A stretch of 32,939 nucleotides of DNA from an uncultured Flavobacteriia bacterium (GCA_903873915.1 CAIQQH010000010.1:1-32939), one strand, 5' to 3'. Positions 15,322-24,887 are shown, numbered from the stretch's first letter. Numbers and translations: made by a program. Notes: a model not told the origin generated them from the letters alone.

Positions 15322-17349
15322 ATGACGATCGAGGAATTCCAACATGACATTCAAAACGGTATACCGACTGCTATTCCAGCAAAAAAACCGTTTGATCAAC
15401 AAATAAACCATGCGCCAAAACGCAAGGATATCTTAAGTCCTGAGGAAAAGAAACTCGCTCTGCGCAATGCTTTGCGTTATTTCCCCAAAGATCAACACGC
15501 GGAATTGATTGAAGATTTCTTGGATGAATTGAACCGATATGGCCGCATCTACATGTACCGCTATCGTCCCGAATACACCATGTACGCTCGACCGATTTCT
15601 GATTACCCTGGAAAATGTGAACAGGCGAAAGCCATCATGTTGATGATCCAAAACAATCTCGACCATGCCGTGGCGCAGCATCCGCACGAACTCATTACTT
15701 ACGGTGGCAACGGTGCTGTTTTCCAAAATTGGGTTCAGTACCGCTTGACGATGAAGTACCTTTCTGAGATGACAGATGAACAAACCTTGGCCATGTACAG
15801 TGGTCATCCTATGGGATTGTTTCCATCGCATAAAGAGGCACCAAGAGTCGTTGTAACCAATGGCATGATGATTCCAAATTATTCGAAGCCAGATGATTGG
15901 GAACGATTTAACGCTTTGGGCGTGACGCAATATGGTCAGATGACGGCAGGTTCTTACATGTACATCGGACCTCAAGGGATTGTACACGGAACAACCATCA
16001 CAGTGCTGAATGCGGCGCGACGGATTTCAAAAAACAATGAGGGAATTGCAGGTAAATTATTCGTTACCGCAGGACTTGGAGGAATGTCTGGTGCTCAACC
16101 AAAAGCAGGAAACATTGCCGGCTGCATTTCTGTAACTGCAGAGGTCAACGCGAAAGCCGTTCACACGCGACATTCTCAAGGATGGGTAGATGAAGTGATT
16201 GATGATTTAAATGCCTTGTGCACGCGTGTTCGTGAGGCAAAAAACAAGAAAGAAGTAGTATCCATTGCTTATGTAGGCAACATCGTCGATGTGTGGGAGA
16301 AATTCAACGCTGAAGGTGTTTTCGTTGAACTTGGATCGGACCAAACATCCTTGCACAACCCATGGGCTGGAGGGTATTATCCTACAGGTCAAAGTTTTGA
16401 GGAATCTAATCGCATGATGGCAGAGGAACCTGAGTTGTTTCATGAGAAAGTGCAAGAGACACTTCGTCGTCATGCTGCAGCTGTCAATGCACACGCTGCT
16501 AAAGGAACCTATTTCTTCGATTACGGCAATGCCTTTTTGTTGGAAGCATCGCGTGCAGGCGCAGACATCATGGCGAAAAATGGCATTGATTTTAAATACC
16601 CATCCTATGTTCAGGACATCCTCGGACCCATGTGCTTCGACTATGGTTTTGGGCCTTTCCGTTGGGTTTGTGCCTCTGGGAAACCTGAAGATTTGCAAAA
16701 GACCGATGAGATTGCTTGTCAGGTGTTGGAAGAAATGATGTTGCGCAGCCCTGAAGAAATTCAACAGCAAATGGCGGACAACATCCAATGGATCAAAGGT
16801 GCGCAGCAAAATAAATTGGTCGTTGGTTCACAAGCGCGCATTTTGTATGCCGATGCTGAAGGAAGAATGCTTATCGCTGAAGCGTTCAATAAGGCCATTG
16901 CAAACGGAGAAATTGGTTCCGTCATTTTGGGCCGCGATCACCATGATGTATCTGGCACTGATTCACCTTATCGCGAAACATCGAACATATATGACGGCTC
17001 CCGCTTTACAGCGGACATGGCCATTCAAAATGTGATTGGAGATAGTTTTAGAGGTGCAACTTGGGTGTCGATTCACAATGGTGGTGGCGTTGGGTGGGGT
17101 GAAGTCATCAATGGTGGATTCGGCATGTTGCTCGATGGCACAGCAGAGGCCGATCTTCGCCTGAAGATGATGCTTCACTGGGATGTCAACAACGGGATTT
17201 CACGCCGCAGCTGGGCACGAAACGAGGGTGCTGTATTTGCCATTAAACGGGCCATGGAGGCTGAGCCACGCTTGAAAGTAACCATCCCTCAACTCGTTGA
17301 CGACGCGTTAATCGACTCTATTTTCTCAGAAAAATCCCTTACAAAATAA
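15322..17349 (+). CDS. hutU: Urocanate hydratase
   Basis: Converts urocanate to 4-imidazolone-5-propionate, the second step of histidine breakdown, in the cytoplasm with tightly bound NAD+. The 675-aa protein is the longer form of the family. Hallmarks include MYSGHPMGLFPSH, the LGVTQYGQMTAGSYMYIGPQ region, the Rossmann-type GLGGMSGAQPKAG (NAD loop), GSDQTSLHNPWAGGYYPTG, PSYVQDILGPMCFDYGFGPFRW with the conserved Cys, and GRDHHDVSGTDSPYRE near the end. The open frame begins earlier with a TTG, but the ATG at 15322 (MTIEEFQHDIQ) fits family starts and the promoter box. No hutH, hutI, hutG or ftcD is nearby, so the pathway genes are scattered. Its last 11 bp overlap the end of the convergent helicase gene. 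Confidence 0.97.
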   Translation: MTIEEFQHDIQNGIPTAIPAKKPFDQQINHAPKRKDILSPEEKKLALRNALRYFPKDQHAELIEDFLDELNRYGRIYMYRYRPEYTMYARPISDYPGKCEQAKAIMLMIQNNLDHAVAQHPHELITYGGNGAVFQNWVQYRLTMKYLSEMTDEQTLAMYSGHPMGLFPSHKEAPRVVVTNGMMIPNYSKPDDWERFNALGVTQYGQMTAGSYMYIGPQGIVHGTTITVLNAARRISKNNEGIAGKLFVTAGLGGMSGAQPKAGNIAGCISVTAEVNAKAVHTRHSQGWVDEVIDDLNALCTRVREAKNKKEVVSIAYVGNIVDVWEKFNAEGVFVELGSDQTSLHNPWAGGYYPTGQSFEESNRMMAEEPELFHEKVQETLRRHAAAVNAHAAKGTYFFDYGNAFLLEASRAGADIMAKNGIDFKYPSYVQDILGPMCFDYGFGPFRWVCASGKPEDLQKTDEIACQVLEEMMLRSPEEIQQQMADNIQWIKGAQQNKLVVGSQARILYADAEGRMLIAEAFNKAIANGEIGSVILGRDHHDVSGTDSPYRETSNIYDGSRFTADMAIQNVIGDSFRGATWVSIHNGGGVGWGEVINGGFGMLLDGTAEADLRLKMMLHWDVNNGISRRSWARNEGAVFAIKRAMEAEPRLKVTIPQLVDDALIDSIFSEKSLTK

Positions 17350-20300
17350 GCGGCTGCAACTCATTTCGTGAGGTGTAATAAATAAACCCACGAACATCTG
17401 GCATGTCCATGGAACGCAAAGTTTCTATATAACACTGCATTTGCTCGATGTGTTTCGGATTGTTTGCCCCCGTTTTATAATCTATGACAATGGTTTCAGC
17501 TGCCTTGCAAATAATCTTGTCGGGACGAACAGTGCTCATTTCATCGAGAATAATTGATCGCTCACTTAAGATCCGCGTGGAACCTTTAAACAAAGATGCA
17601 TACGTTGGATGGTTAAATATTTGCTCGGCCTTTTCCTTCAGCTGATCTACAAAACCAAGTTCGAGTATTCCTTCAGCGACTAAACGTTGTATAGTTGATT
17701 CGATGTGGTCTGAGGAATTTAACTCAGCCATGAGTGCATGAAACTGATTTCCGAAGCGTTGTTCATCTGTCAATAAATTGGAATCAACCAACTCACTTCT
17801 GTCTTGCAAAGAAATGTCTGGGAACCAAAGTCGATCAGTCAATTCTTCGGGCACTAAAAATCCAATTCCTCCGCCCTTTGTGGGCTGTTGTGGTCGCTGA
17901 GTACGAATCCCCTTAACATATCGGCCTTCAGGAGTGACTTCAATGCCCGGCAAATTTTCAAAACATTTGTGCAAGATAGCACCGAGTTTCCCATCTTTAT
18001 GTCTATTGATGATGTACAATCGTTCTTCAGGACGCGTCATTCCTACATACGCAAGATTCACCTTATCCGTTAAAATCTGAGCATTCTCACTTTCATTCAT
18101 CGCACTTACTTCCGGTGCAGGGTGATTCTTTTTTAATGTCGTGTAGAGGATGAAATCTCCCGCTTCAATCAAGAACTTCGATTGTGCTTTCAGTTTAATT
18201 GAAAAATCGATGTCTGGAATAATGACTACGGGGAATTCCAATCCTTTCGATTTGTGGATTGTCATAATGCGAATCGCATCTTCACTTTCCGGCAATTGGA
18301 TCGCTAATCTACCTTTGTTCTCTTCGTAATAGTTTAAGAAATCTTTCAGTTCTGGACCTCGATTCAACTCAAAGCTATGCGCTGCATCAGTAAAATGATG
18401 CAGGTATGGATTGTTGAGTTCCGTCCACCCCATAAGAGTATAGAATTGGGTGATAAGGTCGTACAGGTTTTCGTATTTATAGAAGAAGTTATCTCTTCCC
18501 CCGAAATAATCCGTCAAAAACTGAGCATCATCGAATAAGGTATAATTCTTTCCTTTGGACGAAACTTTTCGCTCTAGGTATTTTTTGTAGGCATTGTAGC
18601 CCAAACCTTTGCTTATTCTAAAGAACAACTCGGCAAATTTTCGCTTTTCACTTTCAGAAGAAGGATTCAAGCGTCGGCGAATAAACGACACGATCAATTT
18701 CACACGGACCTCATTTTGAATCAACAAAGATTCTGAGGAGACCACCTTGTACCCTGCTTTCGTCAACTCAACAGCCCAAACATTGGCTTTGTGATTCACT
18801 TCACTGAGAATACAAATATCCCCGCGCTGAAATCCATCGGCTTCGCATTGTTCAATCCATTCAATGATTTGCGGCACCTTCTCGATGGCTGGTGTATCGC
18901 CAGGTTCTGAGATAATTTCTACGTATCCCTCTTTTTTCGATTCTACCTGCTGCGTTATTGTTTGATAAAAGTCTTTTGATTGAGCGGGTAAAGATTCACG
19001 CAAGAGCGTAAAAAAGTCATTGTTCAATTCAACGATTTGTCGCGCCGAACGCCAATTGCTGGCTAAAGGAAGCACTTCGCCCATTTCTTCAAAAAACTCA
19101 GACCATTCCTCAATTCTCGCTTCTTTTTCGGGGTTGAAAATGCGCGGCAAGGCGACAAACTGTTCGGCAACACCATTCTTAAATCGGTAAATCGATTGCT
19201 TCGGATCACCAACAATTAAATTTCTTCGTTCATTTGCCAGCGATTCGTGCACAAGGGGCACCATGTTCAACCATTGAAGGCGCGATGTATCCTGAAATTC
19301 ATCCAACAAAAAATGGTGAAATCGACTTCCAAGCCGCTCGTAAATGAACGGAGCTTCTTCACCACGCACCAATTGCGAAATCAAGGTGTTAAATTCGGAG
19401 ATTCGAATCAATTGCTTGTCCTTTTTAATCCCGTCGATGGAACGTGCCATGTACTGCAATAAGGACATGTTGTAGAAGTTTTTCAAAAATGCGCCTAAGA
19501 CACCCAAGCGTGGTTCGAGCGCAACGAATTTTGCTTGTAGCTCGAGGCAGGCATTTCTCAAATCCTCAGGAAACATACGTCCTTTTCCCGGTTCATTGGC
19601 ACAATATTTATCCGTGAAGGTGGCCGTAAAAAGTTTATCAGGAAATGAATTCATCTTACCCAAACGTCTAAAAGCTTTCCCTGTCGCTGCCAATCCAGGA
19701 AGAATTTCATCAGCAAGGCCTAAACGTTCATAATGGGCGTAAACCACTTGGCAATCCTGCAAGAAAGAGCTTTCCATTTGACGAAATTCATTCCACAACA
19801 CACGGCGTCTTTGGGGTGAAAAATCCATCCCCATCAGCTTGGCAATCAACAATTGATCGCGTTCCTTGCTCAATACCTTTCCAAACTCGATGAGTTGATC
19901 GCGGAAGTTCCAACGCTCCCCTTCATCCAAGTTGCTCTTTGCATATTCAAAAACGGTGTCAGTCAACTCCTGAACGCCTTGGTTTCCCAATTGTTCCAAA
20001 AGTAAATCTACGACCTCCTCGATGACTTCGCGTTCATTCAAGATCACCTCGAAATCATTGGGCAAATCCAAGTCTCGGGAGAAAGAACGAATCAAGCGAA
20101 GGTTGAATTTATCAATCGTCATGACGAATAAATCCTCATAGCGATGAAGCACATTTTTCAGAACTCTTTTTGCTCTGTTGTGCACCTCGATCGCGGATAT
20201 CCCCATCTCCAATGCCAATTCTTCTGCATAATCCGAGCTTTTTTTGCCGTAAATTGCTGGATGACTCAATTCATCCAAGGCCTTTAAAATCCGTGTTTTC

Positions 20301-20470
20301 ATCTCAAGTGATGCCTTATTGGTAAAGGTCATCGCGATGATTTGAGAAAACTGGAGCACGTTGGCTGAATCCGCCAACACCATTTTCATGTATTGTTTTA
20401 CAAGACTGTAGGTCTTGCCGCTTCCAGCAGAGGCGTTTAGGACAAGTAAGGGGAAAGTTGATTCAGGCAT
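17339..20470 (-). CDS. UvrD-family helicase/exonuclease, AddA/RecB-like
   Basis: A 1043-aa DNA repair enzyme that would unwind and degrade DNA from double-strand ends for recombination. Walker A is ASAGSGKT at residues 13-20. Motif Ia (MTFTNKASLEMKTRI) follows, Walker B DEFQDT is at about 390, motif III VGDPKQSIYRF at about 420, motif V (RIMTIHKSKGLEFPVV) near 735, and motif VI (AYVGMTRPEERLYI) near 807. The C-terminus carries a RecB-type nuclease: NQFHALMAEL supplies the first His, and VIDYKTGANNPKHIEQMQCY near 994-1013 the Asp, Lys and Gln. It is shorter than Firmicutes AddA (about 1230 aa). No addB-like gene lies nearby in the window, though Bacteroidetes often place it adjacent. It overlaps hutU tail to tail by 11 bp and diverges from the MbnP gene. 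Confidence 0.92.
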   Translation of the reverse strand: MPESTFPLLVLNASAGSGKTYSLVKQYMKMVLADSANVLQFSQIIAMTFTNKASLEMKTRILKALDELSHPAIYGKKSSDYAEELALEMGISAIEVHNRAKRVLKNVLHRYEDLFVMTIDKFNLRLIRSFSRDLDLPNDFEVILNEREVIEEVVDLLLEQLGNQGVQELTDTVFEYAKSNLDEGERWNFRDQLIEFGKVLSKERDQLLIAKLMGMDFSPQRRRVLWNEFRQMESSFLQDCQVVYAHYERLGLADEILPGLAATGKAFRRLGKMNSFPDKLFTATFTDKYCANEPGKGRMFPEDLRNACLELQAKFVALEPRLGVLGAFLKNFYNMSLLQYMARSIDGIKKDKQLIRISEFNTLISQLVRGEEAPFIYERLGSRFHHFLLDEFQDTSRLQWLNMVPLVHESLANERRNLIVGDPKQSIYRFKNGVAEQFVALPRIFNPEKEARIEEWSEFFEEMGEVLPLASNWRSARQIVELNNDFFTLLRESLPAQSKDFYQTITQQVESKKEGYVEIISEPGDTPAIEKVPQIIEWIEQCEADGFQRGDICILSEVNHKANVWAVELTKAGYKVVSSESLLIQNEVRVKLIVSFIRRRLNPSSESEKRKFAELFFRISKGLGYNAYKKYLERKVSSKGKNYTLFDDAQFLTDYFGGRDNFFYKYENLYDLITQFYTLMGWTELNNPYLHHFTDAAHSFELNRGPELKDFLNYYEENKGRLAIQLPESEDAIRIMTIHKSKGLEFPVVIIPDIDFSIKLKAQSKFLIEAGDFILYTTLKKNHPAPEVSAMNESENAQILTDKVNLAYVGMTRPEERLYIINRHKDGKLGAILHKCFENLPGIEVTPEGRYVKGIRTQRPQQPTKGGGIGFLVPEELTDRLWFPDISLQDRSELVDSNLLTDEQRFGNQFHALMAELNSSDHIESTIQRLVAEGILELGFVDQLKEKAEQIFNHPTYASLFKGSTRILSERSIILDEMSTVRPDKIICKAAETIVIDYKTGANNPKHIEQMQCYIETLRSMDMPDVRGFIYYTSRNELQPLIL

Positions 20471-20530
20471 AGAAAGAATTCAAAACAGGATTTAACAGAC
20501 AATAAAGGTAAAAGTAAAACCTTCTTTACT

Positions 20531-20538
20531 TACATTTG
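20531..20538 (+). promoter_or_regulatory. -7 promoter box for the MbnP-MbnH operon
   Basis: TACATTTG (TAnnTTTG) lies 12 bp before the ATG of the MbnP-like gene and would give a very short leader. A -33 TTG at the usual spacing was not found. Confidence 0.4.
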
Positions 20539-20550
20539 TTCTAACGGAAT

Positions 20551-21294
20551 ATGAGAACTCTTTTAACATTTGTTTTGGTAGCGCTGACCTTGGTGGCATG
20601 CAAGGACAAACCAATAGATCCGGTTCCTCTTGTGGAGAAACTGAAAGTAACGGTTCAACCAACTTTTGGGACCGTTGACTTGCAATTGGACTCTACTTAC
20701 ATTAGCCCTCAAGGATACAATATTCAATTCACAGACTTAAAATTTTACGCTTCTGAAATTGGCAATGGTGCAACCATTCTTTGCCGCACGGCGCTCTTTG
20801 ATTTTAGAACAAGTGGGACCGATTTTTTCAACAAGGCAGGAAAACATGGAGATTTCAGTTCCTTAGGCGGGAATGTTGGAATCAGCACGACGTATAACCA
20901 TGCTGATCCAACAGTCTACGATGTCACTGATCCGCTGAATATTCAAGTCGCCAACGACATGTATTGGACCTGGGGTTCTGGATATATCTTCCTAAAAGTC
21001 GAAGCACGCGTAGATACGATTCCTGATGGAATTGCCAACTACGATCATTTCGTGACTTTCCATGTTGGAAGTGATGCCATTCTTCAACCCTTCCAGTTTA
21101 CTGGACTTACATGGACAGACTTAGGGTCAGCTCAATACCACTTGCCTCTGAAACTCGACATGCTCAAATTCTTAGACAACGGCGTTCAGGCCTTTGACCT
21201 TAAAACGGAATTTACGTCTCACAACCATGTCGGACAAGAGGCAATCAGCTTAAAAGTAATGCAAAACTTCAAAGACGCCATAGGCCTATATTGA
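20551..21294 (+). CDS. MbnP-like lipoprotein (candidate copper-binding partner)
   Basis: A 247-aa lipoprotein. The signal MRTLLTFVLVALTLVAC has a lipobox LVAC with Cys at 17, so it is probably anchored in the outer membrane. The body matches the MbnP family: LKVTVQPTFG, LQLDSTYISPQGYNIQFTDL, FYASEIG, LFDFRTSG, and then NDMYWTWGSGYIFLKVEAR with Trp139 and Trp141, and YDHFVTFHVG. In the studied methanotroph system, MbnP binds copper only after the partner di-haem enzyme MbnH oxidises a specific Trp to kynurenine. Here the next gene is such an enzyme and overlaps by one base (TGATG), strongly supporting a functional pair. Which Trp is modified, and whether copper is the ligand, cannot be read from the sequence. 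Methanobactin biosynthesis genes are absent nearby. Confidence 0.82.
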   Translation: MRTLLTFVLVALTLVACKDKPIDPVPLVEKLKVTVQPTFGTVDLQLDSTYISPQGYNIQFTDLKFYASEIGNGATILCRTALFDFRTSGTDFFNKAGKHGDFSSLGGNVGISTTYNHADPTVYDVTDPLNIQVANDMYWTWGSGYIFLKVEARVDTIPDGIANYDHFVTFHVGSDAILQPFQFTGLTWTDLGSAQYHLPLKLDMLKFLDNGVQAFDLKTEFTSHNHVGQEAISLKVMQNFKDAIGLY

Positions 21295-22376
21295 TGCGCT
21301 ATTTTTTATACATATTTGTTGCCATTAGCTCCTCGATCGTATTTTTTGCTTGTCGAAAGGACAAAGTCGGACATACGCCAACTCCCTACGAGTTGAAGAT
21401 ACCTTCTCATTTTCCAAAAATGAGTATTCCTGAAGACAACCCAATGACTGTCGAAGGTGTTGAACTTGGACGAAAACTGTTTTACGAAGAATTGTTGAGT
21501 GGTGACAATACCATGTCGTGTGCCTCTTGTCATGCGCCGAATCATGCCTTTTCAGACCCAAATAAATACTCAACAGGGATTGATGGCATTCAAGGCAACC
21601 GCAATTCTATGGCCTTAGTCAATTTGGGTTGGCAAAATTTCTTTTTCTGGGATGGTCGCGCAAAAACATTGGAGGAACAAATCCTAGGTCCAGTTCCCAA
21701 CCCGATTGAAATGCACCAAGAATGGAAAGATGCGGTAGCGAAATTGGTTGCAGATGTAAATTACCGAAACATGTTCTTCCGTGCTTTTGGCGAAGCAGGG
21801 ATCGATTCAACGAAAGTAGCAAAGGCGATTGCACAGTTCTTACGCACACTCATTTCTGGTTCGTCCAAGTTTGATGTGATGTACAAGTATGAAAATGGTT
21901 TACCACTCACTGCAGCTGACCAAGCTAAACTGACTGCCATTTCTGCCGACGAATGGGGCGGATACGATTTATTTAAAAGTTTAAATGGTGCGGATTGTTT
22001 CCATTGCCACAATGGCCCACTGATGAATGTAAAACTTTACAGTAACAATGGGCTAGATGCCACGTTTACAGATCTTGGACGCGGTGCAATTACTGGCAGT
22101 CCGAACGACAACGGTAAATTTAAAGTTCCTACATTGAGAAACATTGAATTGACAGCTCCGTACATGCACGACGGAAGATTCGCCACCTTGGATGACGTGA
22201 TCGAACATTATTCAACTGGAATCGTCATGAGTCCGACAATAGATCCTAAAATTGAATTTGCCTCTCAAGGTGGAGTTCAGTTAGATACCCAAGAAAAATA
22301 CCTCTTGAAGCAGTTTTTACTCACCCTCACGGATTTCGATTTTATCAACAACCCCGATTTTCAAGATCCACATTGA
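21294..22376 (+). CDS. MbnH/MauG-like di-haem cytochrome c peroxidase
   Basis: A 360-aa lipoprotein-like di-haem enzyme of the bacterial cytochrome c peroxidase/MauG superfamily. The N-terminal signal ends in FFAC (Cys19), a plausible lipobox. Haem 1 site CASCH is at residues 76-80 and haem 2 site CFHCH at 235-239. Conserved surroundings include GRKLFYEELLSGDNTMS, HAPNHAFSD, RNSMALVNLGWQNFFFWDGR, PVPNPIEM and the C-terminal VPTLRNIELTAPYMHDGRFATL with its haem-proximal Met/His region. ATG at 21294 is used; an upstream TTG would add one residue. Start and stop overlap with the MbnP gene gives translational coupling. Alternatives are simple peroxide detoxification or methylamine-type Trp oxidation; the pairing favours Trp-to-kynurenine modification of its neighbour. 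Haem attachment needs a Ccm system not encoded here. Confidence 0.88.
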   Translation: MRYFLYIFVAISSSIVFFACRKDKVGHTPTPYELKIPSHFPKMSIPEDNPMTVEGVELGRKLFYEELLSGDNTMSCASCHAPNHAFSDPNKYSTGIDGIQGNRNSMALVNLGWQNFFFWDGRAKTLEEQILGPVPNPIEMHQEWKDAVAKLVADVNYRNMFFRAFGEAGIDSTKVAKAIAQFLRTLISGSSKFDVMYKYENGLPLTAADQAKLTAISADEWGGYDLFKSLNGADCFHCHNGPLMNVKLYSNNGLDATFTDLGRGAITGSPNDNGKFKVPTLRNIELTAPYMHDGRFATLDDVIEHYSTGIVMSPTIDPKIEFASQGGVQLDTQEKYLLKQFLLTLTDFDFINNPDFQDPH

Positions 22377-22431
22377 TAGAATTGCGTTGAATTTTGTTTC
22401 TTTACGCTCCTTTTTGCTAGAAAGCACAACC

Positions 22432-23859
22432 ATGATTGACGAACGAAGATTAACCACCGAGGAAAAGGCCTTGAAAATTAACCTGACACAAGACATTTAC
22501 GGATGTTTTGCGGAAATTGGCGCTGGTCAGGAAGTTGCGGCGAACTTTTTTAAAGCGGGAGGCAGTTCGGGGACCATCGCCTTTACCCAGTCGGCTTACG
22601 ACATGAAGGTTTCGGATTCCATGTACGGTGAAGCATCGCGCTATGTGTGCGAAGAACGCTTGTTGACCATGCTCGACACGGAGTACAACACTTTAAAGTT
22701 TAGATTGCCAAACAAATACAAAGAATCGCGTTTTTTCGCGTTTTGCAATACGGTTGAATCTCTAAACTACCACAAGACCAATCAAGGTCAAGGATGGGTT
22801 GGAATACGTTTTCAGCTGAACCTAGAAACTGCACCCAATGACATTATCTTGCACATTAAAATGCACGACAACAGTCACAAAGCACAGCAAGAAGCGTTGG
22901 GAATATTGGGAGTCAACCTCATTTATGCGGCTTACTTCAACTACACCAATCTGGATGAATTGTTAGACAATTTGGTCCATCGACTTCCTCGAGACCGCAT
23001 GGAGATTGATATGTTGCGTGTTTCAGGTCCAGATTTCGAACATTTTGACAACCGAGTTATTGCGTTGAACCTCGTGAAGCGGGGGATTACAGATGCGACC
23101 ATGTTTGATTTGTGTGGGAATGTGCTTCAGCCCGCTACGGCTCTGTACAAGCAGAATATCCTATTGATGCGTGGTCGTTTTCGTCCTGTGACCAAGGTAC
23201 ACATCGACATGGTAGAAAAAGGGAAAATGCAATTCTTGAAAGAGGAAGGTGTTGACCCTGAGAAGCTTCAAGTCATCTTTGAATTGACCTTAAAAGACCT
23301 GACGGCTGAAGGAAAAATTTCGATCAAAGACTTTATCGATCGTGCTGAATTGCTCGGTTCTTTGGGATATACCGTAATGATTTCAAATTACTTGAAACAT
23401 TACAAAATGATTGATTACCTCGCTTCTATCGCGAAAGAAAAACGGATGGGTGTCATTGCAGGAATATATAACCTGCATACCATTTTCGATGAACGCTATT
23501 ACGACAATCTCCCTGGTGGATTGCTCGAAGCCTTTGGTCGTGGATTTGGACACAATGTGAAGATGTTTGTCTATCCAGCAATCAATGTGGACACTGGTGA
23601 GTTGTATGAATTGGATGGATTTCAACTCAAGCCAAATCTCGTTGGGCTCTTGCGCTATTTGAAAGACAACAATAAATTGGCGGCATTTGAATCCTTTGAC
23701 AGAAAACTGTTGCACATCATGTCGGACGATGTATTGGAAAAAATACATGCCGGTGCTTCTATTTGGGAGGATGATGTGCCCATTGAAGTGGTAAAGGCCA
23801 TCAAGTTTTATGAATTGTTTGGATACCATCCGAAGGCAGAAAACAGCGTTGCGCATTAA
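22432..23859 (+). CDS. Conserved Bacteroidetes protein of unknown function (475 aa)
   Basis: A large cytoplasmic protein with no signal peptide or membrane segment. It belongs to a family I recognise from many Bacteroidetes, with landmarks LTTEEKALKINLTQDIYG, FAEIGAGQEVAANFFKAGG, SSGTIAFTQSAYDMKVSD, YVCEERLLTML, GQGWVGIRFQL, ILGVNLIYAAY and RVSGPDFEHFDNRV, then RGRFRPVTKVHIDMVEKG and LPGGLLEAFGRGFG. Databases tend to label it nicotinate-nucleotide adenylyltransferase or even TonB receptor, but I see neither an HxGH nucleotidyltransferase motif nor a beta-barrel, so those names look unsafe. The start is taken at MIDERRL because the 15 residues upstream are non-conserved and overlap the probable promoter region. 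It is followed 8 bp later by a WYL regulator. Function unknown. Confidence 0.8.
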   Translation: MIDERRLTTEEKALKINLTQDIYGCFAEIGAGQEVAANFFKAGGSSGTIAFTQSAYDMKVSDSMYGEASRYVCEERLLTMLDTEYNTLKFRLPNKYKESRFFAFCNTVESLNYHKTNQGQGWVGIRFQLNLETAPNDIILHIKMHDNSHKAQQEALGILGVNLIYAAYFNYTNLDELLDNLVHRLPRDRMEIDMLRVSGPDFEHFDNRVIALNLVKRGITDATMFDLCGNVLQPATALYKQNILLMRGRFRPVTKVHIDMVEKGKMQFLKEEGVDPEKLQVIFELTLKDLTAEGKISIKDFIDRAELLGSLGYTVMISNYLKHYKMIDYLASIAKEKRMGVIAGIYNLHTIFDERYYDNLPGGLLEAFGRGFGHNVKMFVYPAINVDTGELYELDGFQLKPNLVGLLRYLKDNNKLAAFESFDRKLLHIMSDDVLEKIHAGASIWEDDVPIEVVKAIKFYELFGYHPKAENSVAH

Positions 23860-23867
23860 TTCCTCTC

Positions 23868-24887
23868 ATGCCTCACATTAAAAATGCCCTTATTCGCTAC
23901 CGAATCATCGATCGTTCGATCCGAAACAAATACAAACCTTTTCCATCGAAAAAGGAGTTGAGGGAAGCCTGTGAGGAAGCGTTATACGGAATGTCTGACG
24001 GAGCGAATATTTGTGATTCAACGATCGAAAAAGACATGTTTTCCATGAAAATGGAACATGACGCACCCATCAAGTACAGCAAAAAAAATGGGGGCTATTT
24101 TTATGAAGACCCCAATTTTTCGATCAACGATATACCACTTACTGAAGAAGATTTGAATGCCATCCGCTTTGCAGTCAAAACACTTATGCAATTTCGCGAT
24201 GTAGATATGTTCAAGCAGTTTGGTAGTGCCATTGATAAAATTGTTGACCGCGTTTCCATCTCTTCACATCCCGATGACAAGGACATTAGTCAATTTGTAC
24301 AATTTGAAACAGCGCTGTCTTCCGGAGGAAATGAGTACCTGCCCGAAATTCTAAATGCAATTCGCAACGGATTAATCATTCGTTTTGACTATGCGAGTTT
24401 TATTTCAGGTCAAATAAAATCGCGTGTAGTGTCTCCACTTCTTCTCAAAGAATACCGCAATCGTTGGTATCTCATTTGTTTTGATCAAGAAAAAAAGGAC
24501 ATCATTACCTATGGTCTAGACCGCATGGGGGAACTTGTGTTAACTGAAGAAAAAAGCACTGCTCCTGTTGATTTTGATGCGGCATTGTACTTTCGCTATG
24601 CCTATGGTATTACAGCGAACAATAAAACTACGCCCGAAACAATCGTGTTTACTGCGCAGAACGTTGCCGCTAAATACATCGAAACTCAGCCATTTCACGA
24701 TACTCAGCAGGTTATAGATAGAGGCAATGAACGAACAACTTTTGAGGTTACACTGCTCCCTTCAGAAGAATTGATTCGAAACATCCTCTCGTATGCGGGT
24801 GAAATTGAAGTGAAGCAACCACTAAGTTTGCGTGAGGAAATTATTCGCAGACTTCGAGGAATGCATGCGATCTATTCGCTTTCCTAA
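23868..24887 (+). CDS. WYL-domain transcriptional regulator
   Basis: A 339-aa cytoplasmic regulator. The N-terminal region (about 1-80) contains IRYRIIDRSIRNKYKPFPSK, KELREACEEALYG and TIEKDMFSMKMEHDAPI, a winged-helix-like DNA-binding arrangement as in PafC/DeoR-type WYL proteins. The WYL core lies at about 160-240 (IRNGLIIRFDYASF, VVSPLLLKEYRNRWYLICFD, YGLDRMGEL). The C-terminal extension (WCX) ends in LREEIIRRLRGMHAIYSL. WYL domains sense nucleic acid fragments or other small ligands and control DNA-damage, phage-defence or metabolic genes. It lies 8 bp behind the unknown 475-aa gene, so the pair is probably co-transcribed. Its targets cannot be read from the window. Confidence 0.88.
   Translation: MPHIKNALIRYRIIDRSIRNKYKPFPSKKELREACEEALYGMSDGANICDSTIEKDMFSMKMEHDAPIKYSKKNGGYFYEDPNFSINDIPLTEEDLNAIRFAVKTLMQFRDVDMFKQFGSAIDKIVDRVSISSHPDDKDISQFVQFETALSSGGNEYLPEILNAIRNGLIIRFDYASFISGQIKSRVVSPLLLKEYRNRWYLICFDQEKKDIITYGLDRMGELVLTEEKSTAPVDFDAALYFRYAYGITANNKTTPETIVFTAQNVAAKYIETQPFHDTQQVIDRGNERTTFEVTLLPSEELIRNILSYAGEIEVKQPLSLREEIIRRLRGMHAIYSLS

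Noticed and set aside
16207..16809. 200-codon frame on the minus strand
   Set aside because: Lies wholly inside hutU and has no coding signature of its own.
17339..17349. Eleven-base overlap of hutU and helicase 3' ends as a possible frameshift or assembly error
   Set aside because: Both proteins are complete at their C-termini, and short tail-to-tail overlaps are common.
23383..23856. 157-codon frame on the minus strand
   Set aside because: Antisense shadow of the conserved 475-aa protein.
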